From Flavobacteriales bacterium (GTDB taxonomy: Bacteria > Bacteroidota > Bacteroidia > Flavobacteriales_E > Vicingaceae): 64,000 nucleotides of DNA. The notes under the pieces are model-generated. The model was not told where the DNA came from, did not search any database, and was given only the letters and a program-made list of their open reading frames with translations. Positions 8,962-15,501 of this stretch are shown here, piece after piece. Location of the stretch: the NCBI GenBank assembly GCA_020635825.1, contig JACJZA010000007.1, positions 1 through 64,000 on the forward strand, in the 5' to 3' direction. Within the stretch, counting starts at the first letter, position 1, and each line of letters opens with the position of its first letter. The position numbers and the translations under genes were made by a program.

Positions 8962-9453
8962 ATGTATTATCATACTCAAGAGAAAAGAAAAAATAGATTG
9001 TCTGGACCTATAATATGTACTAAGGATAATGCATGGTTAGGAGAGGGGTATTATTTTTGGGTTAGTGAGGATGATGCTGATTTTTGGGGAATGAATTCAA
9101 AAAGAAAAACAGGGGAGTATGAAATTTATTCAGCTGAAATTGATTGTAGTAATGTTTTAAATACAGTTTTTGATAAAGATCATTATGATTTCTGGATAAA
9201 AGCAATTGAAAAAGCAGCTACTAAATTTATTAAATCAACTGGTATAAAACCAAGTTTAAAGGAGTTAAATGATTATTTTAAAGAAAATAATATTTGGACT
9301 AAGTTAGATGGTATTTTGTTTCAGGATATATCTAAAAATCCAAATCATTTTTTAGTAAAAGATTTTCAATACAAGAAAAGAATTCAATTAGCGTTATATA
9401 ATAAAGAAAAAGTTACTAATTTTGCACACCATTATACTGGGAACTGTGCGTAA
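8962..9453 (+). CDS. Putative ADP-ribosyltransferase-fold toxin (PARP/DUF3990-like)
   Basis: 163 residues. The N-terminus reads YYHT, then about 25 residues later LGEGYYFW and a DADFWG segment. This matches the layout of small PARP-like ADP-ribosyltransferases (His in a YHG/YHT strand, then a G-x-G-x-YF strand-helix lining the NAD pocket), such as DUF3990-type proteins. The third catalytic position is not clear. A central Lys-rich helical part and a short C-terminal strand follow. It is the first gene of a compact operon with a small protein and a SecB-like chaperone, the usual order toxin, antitoxin, chaperone. The fold is inferred from motifs; a phage-derived protein of other function is possible. 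Confidence 0.5.
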   Translation: MYYHTQEKRKNRLSGPIICTKDNAWLGEGYYFWVSEDDADFWGMNSKRKTGEYEIYSAEIDCSNVLNTVFDKDHYDFWIKAIEKAATKFIKSTGIKPSLKELNDYFKENNIWTKLDGILFQDISKNPNHFLVKDFQYKKRIQLALYNKEKVTNFAHHYTGNCA

Positions 9454-9463
9454 AGAAATTGAC

Positions 9464-9724
9464 ATGATTGATTTAAATACTTTAGAAAAAGAAATAGATG
9501 AGTTATTAGCAAAAGAAACTAATGAAAGCTTATCTAAGTGGTTGTTCGAAAAGAGAAATAAAAATATAAATGCTATTTTAGGTTCGGGTGCGTTTATTAG
9601 CGTTTCTTCAATTATATCTTATAATTTTACGACCAATAACATAGAAAATACTGGTGTGTTTGAAAATAAAGAAGAGGATATTTTTGCTATGACTAATCAA
9701 TCAACAACTCCAATGGCAGCTTAA
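9464..9724 (+). CDS. Small putative antitoxin of TAC-like operon
   Basis: 86 residues starting at the ATG at 9464 (MIDLNTLEKEIDELLAKE). Residues 1-32 form an acidic amphipathic helix ending SLSKWLFEKR; residues about 36-52 are hydrophobic (ILGSGAFISVSSIISYNF); the tail (about 53-86) is polar and acidic and looks disordered. I do not recognise the family. Position between the putative toxin (10 bp upstream) and a SecB-like chaperone (2 bp downstream) suggests an antitoxin whose aggregation-prone tail needs the chaperone, as in M. tuberculosis HigBA-Rv1957. An open frame 14 codons further upstream overlaps the toxin and is less likely. Confidence 0.6.
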   Translation: MIDLNTLEKEIDELLAKETNESLSKWLFEKRNKNINAILGSGAFISVSSIISYNFTTNNIENTGVFENKEEDIFAMTNQSTTPMAA

Positions 9725-9726
9725 AA

Positions 9727-10152
9727 ATGGAAATTCAAAATCAGCCAAAATTAACTTTTGCAGGTGTTGATATAGTTAATATTAATTTCAACACTAAATC
9801 TCCATATGATCAAAAAGCATCTATTGATTTGAAAATAGAACCAAAAGTGTTTTATCCGGAAAAGGATAATTTATTTTTCAAAATAATTATGTCTGTTAAT
9901 TTAAAGTGTGAAAATTATTTTGATTTGGAAGTAGTTGGTGTTGGTAATTTTAAATTTGATATAGAATTTAAGGATCTTGATTTAAGAAAAAGATTTGTAA
10001 ATAATAACGCTCCTGCTATTATGTTTCCATATATTAGATCATTCATTTCTACATTGACATCTAATTTGGGGAATGTAACAGGTAATTTAAATATTCCGAC
10101 ACAATTTTTTCAAGGAGATTTAGAAGAGATATCACGTGATGAATTGTCTTAA
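9727..10152 (+). CDS. SecB-like chaperone
   Basis: 141 residues. The C-terminal half carries the SecB signature: NAPAIMFPYIRSFISTLTSN, then NIPTQFFQGDLEE, matching the SecB pattern AP..LFPY.R..IS.L ... LPP.NF. The N-terminal half is beta-strand rich, as in SecB (about 150 residues). Classical SecB keeps preproteins unfolded for SecA; most Bacteroidota lack it, whereas solitary SecB-like proteins serve as dedicated chaperones of toxin-antitoxin pairs. Position, 2 bp after the putative antitoxin gene, favours that role. A 7-bp perfect palindrome (10148-10163) spans its stop codon and that of the convergent HTH gene and may act as a compact terminator. Confidence 0.8.
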   Translation: MEIQNQPKLTFAGVDIVNINFNTKSPYDQKASIDLKIEPKVFYPEKDNLFFKIIMSVNLKCENYFDLEVVGVGNFKFDIEFKDLDLRKRFVNNNAPAIMFPYIRSFISTLTSNLGNVTGNLNIPTQFFQGDLEEISRDELS

Positions 10153-10154
10153 AT

Positions 10155-10487
10155 TTATTTAAGATTATTTTTCAAAAACTCAATAAGTAATTCCTTTCTT
10201 TCAATTTCATTTTCTAGTTCATTTAGAATTATCTTATAATGCTTTTCCTTTAAAATATACATCTCAAGATCATCGTATAATAACCAATTTAGATTTAAAT
10301 CCGGAAACGTTTTTTTTATTTTAATAATTGTTTCATAATTCGGCTTTAAATTTTCTCCACTTAAAATTTTATAAAGAGTAATTTTTTTAATTCCAGTTTC
10401 TAAACAAAATTGATTTTTGTTTCCAGAACATTTTAAATTTATTATTTCTTTAATTTTTATGTTAAATACTAAGTTGCTGTATATCAT
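10155..10487 (-). CDS. XRE-type helix-turn-helix regulator
   Basis: 110 residues. An N-terminal HTH of the Cro/CI type is visible (residues about 22-60: NKNQFCLETGI, KKITLYKILSGE, then KPNYETIIKIKKTFPDLNLN) and ends with the NWLLYDD segment typical of phage-like repressors. The C-terminus (about 75-110) is a charged coiled coil likely to mediate dimerisation. It is convergent with the SecB-like gene, stops 2 bp apart. It may repress the adjacent operon or belong to the same acquired segment. Confidence 0.75.
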   Translation of the reverse strand: MIYSNLVFNIKIKEIINLKCSGNKNQFCLETGIKKITLYKILSGENLKPNYETIIKIKKTFPDLNLNWLLYDDLEMYILKEKHYKIILNELENEIERKELLIEFLKNNLK

Positions 10488-10533
10488 AATATAACGTAAG
10501 ATTCAGAACACTAATATATTAGAATGTTTTATA

Positions 10534-10569
10534 TTGTCCTATAATTTATATTATGTTAAATAGTAATTT
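10534..10569 (+). repeat. Right copy of the imperfect direct repeat flanking the TAC-like island
   Basis: TTGTCCTATAATTTATA and its continuation align with 8779-8812 in the same orientation with a few mismatches and one gap. It lies 47 bp upstream of the HTH gene start. Confidence 0.35.
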
Positions 10570-10655
10570 ATGATACTTACCTATTAAGGTAGATTTATAT
10601 AGAAATAAATAAAATATTTACCTTTACATACATTCTAAACTAAAATTGAAAAATT

Positions 10656-10997
10656 ATGGATACTAAAAAAACGATTATTATTTCTGTATTAACTACGCTT
10701 GCAACTATGTTTATTGTAGCAGTAATTATGCACATGTGTTGTGGTAACTGCGGTAAACAATCATCTTGTTCAGTAAAAGCAAATCATTGTTCTGCTGCAG
10801 CTGCTTCTGATTGTGGTTCAATGGCTTCTTGCGCTTCTTATGGAAAATGTAAAAAAAGTAAAAAATGTGGCGATAAATCAAGCTGTAAATCAGGTGAATC
10901 TAGCTGCAAAGGCGAAAAAGTAATGGAATGGACTTCTGAAGATGGTAATAAAGTGGTTAAAAAAGTAATTAAAGTTGATGTTGAGGAAGAAAAATAA
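10656..10997 (+). CDS. Small membrane-anchored cysteine-rich protein
   Basis: 113 residues. One N-terminal transmembrane helix (about 5-25, IIISVLTTLATMFIVAVIM) is followed by a region very rich in Cys, Ser, Lys and Gly (about 28-87) with about 14 cysteines in CxxC, CC and SCK repeats, then a charged tail (VMEWTSEDGNKVVKKVIKVD). Cys-rich spacing suggests metal binding or multiple disulfides; no family is recognised. It is a single-gene transcript with a strong terminator. A TACCTTTA box at about 10619-10626 may be its -7 element. Confidence 0.75.
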   Translation: MDTKKTIIISVLTTLATMFIVAVIMHMCCGNCGKQSSCSVKANHCSAAAASDCGSMASCASYGKCKKSKKCGDKSSCKSGESSCKGEKVMEWTSEDGNKVVKKVIKVDVEEEK

Positions 10998-11019
10998 TTT
11001 TAATTTTTAATTGATATTT

Positions 11020-11050
11020 TAAAGGGGTTCAATTTATTGAACCCCTTTTC
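11020..11050 (+). terminator. Rho-independent terminator after Cys-rich protein gene
   Basis: Perfect stem AAAGGGGTTCAA / TTGAACCCCTTT (11021-11032 with 11037-11048), 4-nt loop, flanked by T-rich sequence. Confidence 0.9.
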
Positions 11051-11054
11051 TTTT

Positions 11055-11096
11055 AAAGAAAAAACCACCTTTCAGTAATAAATTACATTAAGGTGG
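11055..11096 (-). terminator. Terminator for the 33-residue membrane peptide gene
   Basis: Stem CCACCTT / AAGGTGG (11065-11071 with 11090-11096) with an 18-nt loop, followed on the minus strand by a run of T (opposite 11055-11064). It lies about 40 bp past the small gene. Confidence 0.6.
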
Positions 11097-11133
11097 CTAT
11101 TATTGAGTCAACCTAACTTAATCTCAATAACTT

Positions 11134-11235
11134 CTATTTATCTACTGCACCAATAATTTTAGCAATGCTGAAAACTAATAAACCGGCAAAACCAAGAACT
11201 AAAACTGCAACTCCTAATAAATTCATGAAATCCAT
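11134..11235 (-). CDS. 33-residue single-pass membrane peptide
   Basis: A short gene read from ATG at 11235: MDFMNLLGVAVLVLGFAGLL, then VFSIAKIIGAVDK and TAG. Almost the whole peptide is one transmembrane helix (about 5-29) with a short charged C-terminus. It sits alone in a 334-bp gap between the Cys-rich protein gene and the SUMF1 gene, with an A/T-rich leader and a terminator-like hairpin downstream. The clean hydrophobic profile and the flanking signals argue that it is translated; homologues were not checked. The rest of this gap holds only the two terminators and the downstream region of the SUMF1 gene, including a weak hairpin near 11274-11296. Confidence 0.6.
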   Translation of the reverse strand: MDFMNLLGVAVLVLGFAGLLVFSIAKIIGAVDK

Positions 11236-11331
11236 AACGTTTAATTTTTAAATTAACGATACTAATTTCATCACTAAATCATTCATTTAAAATGATTTAT
11301 CTTAGCTTTTAAGATGATAAAAATCAGGTTA

Positions 11332-13458
11332 TTAATCTTCTGTAACTTCGTAAATACTTCTAAATCCTAACCAACATTCGGGTTTTTGATAGTTAAAATC
11401 TTTATTAATATTTACTTCTTGGCTTGAATGTATCCAACTTCCTCCTTTGGCTACCCCCTTTTTATCTGTCATTTCTGCTACATTGCCTAATAAATTATAA
11501 ACTCCATAGGCATTTGGCCAATACGACAAAACGGGTGCTGTTACATCCAAGTCTAAATTATTAGCATTTTCTTTTAAATCTTCTTTATTTCTTTTGAAGT
11601 TTGCTGTAGGTTCATCTTTGTGTTTGTTTGCTATTTCTTTTGCAGTTTTTTGAGAATATCCTATTCCTGCAATGTTTTCGTATTCCTCTTTTGTAGGTAG
11701 TCTAAACTTAAAGCTAGTTGGGTAATCATGATTGGATGTGTTTTTAAGATATTCTTTAAGGTAATTGGTTCGCCACTCACAAAATCCAGTTGCTTGCTGA
11801 TAACTAATGCCTACAACCGGATAATTATTATATGCAGGATGTCTTAAATACAAAGAATCATAAGGCACATTATATTTTAAATAGTTAGACCAAACAGTTG
11901 TGTCAGGTATCTGACTTCTATACTGTTTTGATGTTTCTCCATATTTTACTTTTAACCAGCTTAAATACTCATTGTATTGGAAGTTAGTAATCTCACCTTT
12001 ATCCATATATAGACCGGTTTTTATTTTAATCATTCCTACTGGTTCAAAGTTTTTTTGTTTTTCTTCTAAATATGATATTACAACTCTAAAACCAACATCT
12101 ACCATTGGACCTGTTTCTCCAACATGGGTTCCTTCAGTATTAATTTGTAATTCATAACTCGGACTCATCCAGCTCCCCCCTTTTGCCATAAGTTGTTGTG
12201 TTTTATCATCAAAAACCATTTCAGCAATATTTCCACTCATGCAGAATAAACCATAACCATTAGGATTATAACTGCTTACATTTACTGTAAACAAACCACC
12301 ATCATCACTGTATGGATTTTCATTTATTTTAGGTAGTCTAGCATCATCAAGAGTTTGAACAAATTTTGCCATTGAATCATTGCTACTAACACCTTTTAAT
12401 TTATTCCATGAATCACATGTTAAAGATGTATCTTTTCCAGGTTTGAAATTAGCAAGATAACATCCTTTACTATTTCTTACATATGGACCACCCCATGGGT
12501 ATGGAGATTTTTCTTGACCTCCTAGGGCTGCATACATCCATTCATATAAGTTAGGTATTCGAACATTGCTAATGGTTTCATTCTTTTTTAATAAACCAGA
12601 TTTTAACAACTCATCTTTTAGCCAATTACAGTACATCACAGCTCCTTCTCTACTTATATTGTTTACAGGATAATTGTTATATGCAGGATGAGAGAAATAA
12701 TGTTCTGTTAATGGTTGAGTATAAGCACCCATAATGTTAGTCCACTGTTCTTGGTCTGGTTTAGCAATTAGGAATTCTTCTTTTCTATCCTGCATTAATA
12801 AATCAAAAAGAAAAGTACGGTATTCTAAAACAGATACTTCTGTGGTTTGCATGTAAAATGCATTTATTTGGATATCATTATATTTTCCTGAAGGTATAAA
12901 AGCGTAGGTTTTTTTATCCTTTTTCGCTAATTTTTTAAGCATTAACTTCTTTTGTCTAACTGTTGCTTCTCTTTCTTCTGTAGTTAGAGTTGGAAATTTA
13001 TATTCTTCCTGTATTTCATTTTCTTTTTTAGCTAGTTCTTTTATGGATTGATTGATTATTTCTTTTTTAAGGATAAATTCATTTACAGTATTTAAATAAA
13101 CATTATCTAGATTTATTGTTTTAATATCTTCCTTAATATGGGGAGTTATCTCCCCTACTTTAATATTTTCTACTTTTTCTATTAAAGGATTGTTAGAATT
13201 ATTAAAGTCTTCTTTTTTTGATATTTTATTGTTTGGCGCCTTATTCCATATGAATAAGCTGATGCCAATAATTGCAATTGAGCTTGTCATAATTAAAATG
13301 ATTTTTAATAAGTTAGAATTAATTAATTGATTAGAAGAGGTTGCTCCTCCTCGATTTTTGAGGGAGGAAATAAAACGTTCTTTTGTTTTATCAAATGAAG
13401 CTTTTGGCGCCTGATTTTTAGCTTCATTAAATAATTGGTCAAGTCGGTTATTATCCAT
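11332..13458 (-). CDS. Membrane anti-sigma-like protein with two SUMF1 (GldJ/GldK-like) domains
   Basis: 708 residues. A cytoplasmic N-terminus (about 1-48) with anti-sigma-like layout (MDNNRLDQLFNEAKNQAP) is followed by a transmembrane helix (about 50-70) and a large periplasmic part with two formylglycine-generating-enzyme-like domains: about 184-435 (YNNYPVNNISREGAVMYCNW, FCMSGNIAEM, AKGGSWMSP, GFRVV) and about 442-705 (YNNYPVVGISYQQATGFCEW, LLGNVAEM, AKGGSWIHSS, LGFRSIY). The catalytic Cys pair of true FGE is not evident, so they are likely structural or binding domains, as in gliding/T9SS proteins GldJ and GldK. The start overlaps the sigma factor stop by 8 bp, indicating coupled expression and regulation of that sigma factor. 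Confidence 0.82.
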   Translation of the reverse strand: MDNNRLDQLFNEAKNQAPKASFDKTKERFISSLKNRGGATSSNQLINSNLLKIILIMTSSIAIIGISLFIWNKAPNNKISKKEDFNNSNNPLIEKVENIKVGEITPHIKEDIKTINLDNVYLNTVNEFILKKEIINQSIKELAKKENEIQEEYKFPTLTTEEREATVRQKKLMLKKLAKKDKKTYAFIPSGKYNDIQINAFYMQTTEVSVLEYRTFLFDLLMQDRKEEFLIAKPDQEQWTNIMGAYTQPLTEHYFSHPAYNNYPVNNISREGAVMYCNWLKDELLKSGLLKKNETISNVRIPNLYEWMYAALGGQEKSPYPWGGPYVRNSKGCYLANFKPGKDTSLTCDSWNKLKGVSSNDSMAKFVQTLDDARLPKINENPYSDDGGLFTVNVSSYNPNGYGLFCMSGNIAEMVFDDKTQQLMAKGGSWMSPSYELQINTEGTHVGETGPMVDVGFRVVISYLEEKQKNFEPVGMIKIKTGLYMDKGEITNFQYNEYLSWLKVKYGETSKQYRSQIPDTTVWSNYLKYNVPYDSLYLRHPAYNNYPVVGISYQQATGFCEWRTNYLKEYLKNTSNHDYPTSFKFRLPTKEEYENIAGIGYSQKTAKEIANKHKDEPTANFKRNKEDLKENANNLDLDVTAPVLSYWPNAYGVYNLLGNVAEMTDKKGVAKGGSWIHSSQEVNINKDFNYQKPECWLGFRSIYEVTED

Positions 13459-13975
13459 TGTTTACCTCCTTCGATTTATTTTCGGTTCTCTCGAACGATA
13501 ATATTTGTGTTAATTTTTCTCTACCTCTTTTTAAGCGTTGTTTTACTGCAGATTCAGAGGCATTTTGTATTTCTGTAATTTCTTTTATGGAGAATCCATT
13601 CATCTCAAATAATATAATGGCTCCTTTTTGTTCTACTGGTAATTGAGCTAAAGCTTGATGTAAGAGATATACTTCTGCATCTCTTTCGGTCTGTGCATTA
13701 ACATCCTTAAAATTGTAATTCTGTTTAGAATAAGCACGTTCTTTTATTTTTTTAGAATTATTGGCAAGTAATCTCACACATATTCCAAATAAAAAAGATA
13801 AAAATGCTTTTTCAGATTTTAGTTGCTCTAATTTTTCAAATGCCACCAACAAGGTTTCATTCATTAAATCCTCATAATCCATGTCTCCATACACTCTCGC
13901 TCTACAAAAACGTTCAAACTGAGCATGAACGGGCTCGTATAGTTTTAAAAAATGATCTTGTTTTTGTTTCGACAT
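13451..13975 (-). CDS. ECF-type sigma-70 factor
   Basis: 174 residues. Region 2 spans about 10-75 (ARVYGDMDYEDLMNETLLVA, FLSFLFGICVRLLAN) and region 4 about 108-160 (LPVEQKGAIILFEMNGFSIK, SESAVKQRLKRGREKL), the latter a helix-turn-helix for the -35 element. It directs RNA polymerase to a dedicated regulon. The downstream overlapping gene encodes a membrane protein with an anti-sigma-like N-terminus and periplasmic SUMF1 domains, so activity is probably controlled from the envelope. A short A/T hairpin lies upstream near 14010-14030. Confidence 0.9.
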   Translation of the reverse strand: MSKQKQDHFLKLYEPVHAQFERFCRARVYGDMDYEDLMNETLLVAFEKLEQLKSEKAFLSFLFGICVRLLANNSKKIKERAYSKQNYNFKDVNAQTERDAEVYLLHQALAQLPVEQKGAIILFEMNGFSIKEITEIQNASESAVKQRLKRGREKLTQILSFERTENKSKEVNNG

Positions 13976-14095
13976 TAAAAAATGAGTCTGTTTAATAAGT
14001 TAAGTGTAATAACTTTTAAAAAAGTTACATCGAAGATATTTAAAAAACGTAGAATTGACATATATCATTATAAAAGACATGATAAATAAGGAAAT

Positions 14096-14127
14096 TTGTT
14101 TTATATAAATTTCCTTTATTACATTTG
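14096..14127 (+). promoter_or_regulatory. Consensus promoter of the LysE-family gene
   Basis: TTG (14096-14098), 21-nt spacer, TACATTTG (14120-14127), an exact TAnnTTTG box. The box ends 4 nt before the ATG at 14132, predicting a leaderless transcript. Confidence 0.6.
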
Positions 14128-14131
14128 TTTT

Positions 14132-14761
14132 ATGAGTGCTTTTTTGCATGGATATTTATTAGGGTTAGGCTTTATTATTTTCTTGGGGCCTGTATTTTTT
14201 ACTTTGCTTAAAAGTACTTTGCAAAAAGGGTTTTGGGCTGGTTTTTTTGTCGCTCTAGGAATAGTAATAGGAGATTTAATGGCCATAATTATTTGTTCAT
14301 TTGGAGCCATCCCCTTTTTTAAAAACCCTCAAAATCAATTTTGGATTGGGGTCATTGGTAGTGTTTTGTTATTGGGAGTTGGGCTAAAATTTTTGATAAG
14401 TCCCGAAAAGAAAGCTAAAAAAGATGAAGATTGTGAAGTGCCTAAAAAACTTTCAGGTGCTAATTATGCTTCCTTTTTTGGACAAGGGTTTCTCATTAAT
14501 TTTATTAATCCTTTTGTGTTTATTGTTTGGATAGGTATCATTGGTTATGCAGAAGCTGAATATGGCTTCTCTCCTACTATGTTCGTGTTTTTAATTGCTG
14601 CTTTATTGGGAATTTTCTCAACCGATTTAACAAAAGTTTATTTTGCTCAAAAAATTAAACGTTTTTTAACCCCTACTTTCTTAATCAAACTTTATCGTTT
14701 TTTTGGAGTTATTCTGATTGGTTTTGGCTTGCGGGTATTGTATTTTGTAATATTTCAGTAA
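14132..14761 (+). CDS. LysE/RhtB-family exporter
   Basis: 209 residues, six predicted transmembrane segments. The N-terminus (MSAFLHGYLLGLGFIIFLGP) matches the LysE pattern with the conserved G-x-x-x-x-GP segment; the internal INFINPFVFIVWIG motif is also typical. The family exports amino acids and related small molecules across the inner membrane. An in-frame TTG at 14096 could extend the protein by 12 residues but coincides with the -33 promoter element, so ATG 14132 is chosen. The next gene begins 12 bp after its stop and is probably co-transcribed. Confidence 0.88.
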   Translation: MSAFLHGYLLGLGFIIFLGPVFFTLLKSTLQKGFWAGFFVALGIVIGDLMAIIICSFGAIPFFKNPQNQFWIGVIGSVLLLGVGLKFLISPEKKAKKDEDCEVPKKLSGANYASFFGQGFLINFINPFVFIVWIGIIGYAEAEYGFSPTMFVFLIAALLGIFSTDLTKVYFAQKIKRFLTPTFLIKLYRFFGVILIGFGLRVLYFVIFQ

Positions 14762-14773
14762 TTACTTTTTTAT

Positions 14774-15454
14774 TTGGACATTTTATATCAAGATGAATTT
14801 ATTCTAGCGGTTAATAAACCGAATAATATATTGGTTTATCCCTCCTATTATGCCCGAAACATTAAAGATGAAACTTTAGTAGAGATTTTGGAAAAGGAAA
14901 TTAAAATCAAACTATACCCTCTTCATCGATTAGATAGAAAAACATCAGGAATTATTTTATTTGGAAAATCTAAAGAAGTAGCTGTTGCTTTTCAAGAGTT
15001 GTTTTCAAACAATCAAATCAATAAAACTTATACAGCTATTGTTAGAGGCTTTTGTGATGAAAAAGGAGAAATAAATAGCCCGATTAAAAACGATAAAGGG
15101 ATTTATAAAGAGGCTTTAACTTTATATAAAACCCTTAAAACTTTTGAATGGAATGAAGCTGTAAAACCTTATACTTGTTCGAGATACAGTTTGGTAGAAT
15201 TACACCCTAAAACTGGTCGTATGCATCAACTTCGTAAGCATTTGAACAAGATAAGCCACCCCATTATTGGAGATCATAAATATGGAGATAGAAATTACAA
15301 TAAACTGTTTGCATTAAAATTTGAAATAGATAACCTGTATCTACATGCCTCCCGAATGGAGTTCATACATCCATTTAATAAAAAACTGATACAAATAGAT
15401 GCGCCGATTCCATTATGGTGGAACAAAGCTTTAAAAGAATTTAATTGGCAATAA
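14774..15454 (+). CDS. RluA/TruC-like RNA pseudouridine synthase
   Basis: 226 residues. Converts specific uridines in tRNA or rRNA to pseudouridine. Catalytic Asp is in HRLDRKTSG (about residues 51-59); the family motifs FGKSK, KTGRMHQLRKHL and GDHKYG follow. There is no S4 domain, so it belongs to the short TruC/RluC-like group. The start codon is TTG: the only in-frame codons between the LysE stop (14759-14761) and the conserved MDILYQDE start contain no ATG or GTG. Confidence 0.9.
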   Translation: MDILYQDEFILAVNKPNNILVYPSYYARNIKDETLVEILEKEIKIKLYPLHRLDRKTSGIILFGKSKEVAVAFQELFSNNQINKTYTAIVRGFCDEKGEINSPIKNDKGIYKEALTLYKTLKTFEWNEAVKPYTCSRYSLVELHPKTGRMHQLRKHLNKISHPIIGDHKYGDRNYNKLFALKFEIDNLYLHASRMEFIHPFNKKLIQIDAPIPLWWNKALKEFNWQ

Positions 15455-15484
15455 AAAAGGGAATCAATTTTGATTCCCTTTTTT
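15453..15484. terminator. Bidirectional terminator between pseudouridine synthase and TPR genes
   Basis: Perfect 14-bp stem (15453-15466 with 15471-15484), 4-nt loop, A-tract on the left and T-tract on the right, so it works for both convergent genes. Confidence 0.9.
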
Positions 15485-15501
15485 AACTATATTCTTTAAG
15501 C

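Noticed and set aside
10148..10163. 7-bp palindrome spanning the stops of the SecB-like and HTH genes
   Set aside because: It could be a compact terminator, but the 2-nt loop and pure A/T stem core are too weak to list as one.
14096..14131. Twelve-codon N-terminal extension of the LysE-family protein from TTG
   Set aside because: The TTG is the -33 promoter element and the extension would be untranscribed if the promoter is as predicted.
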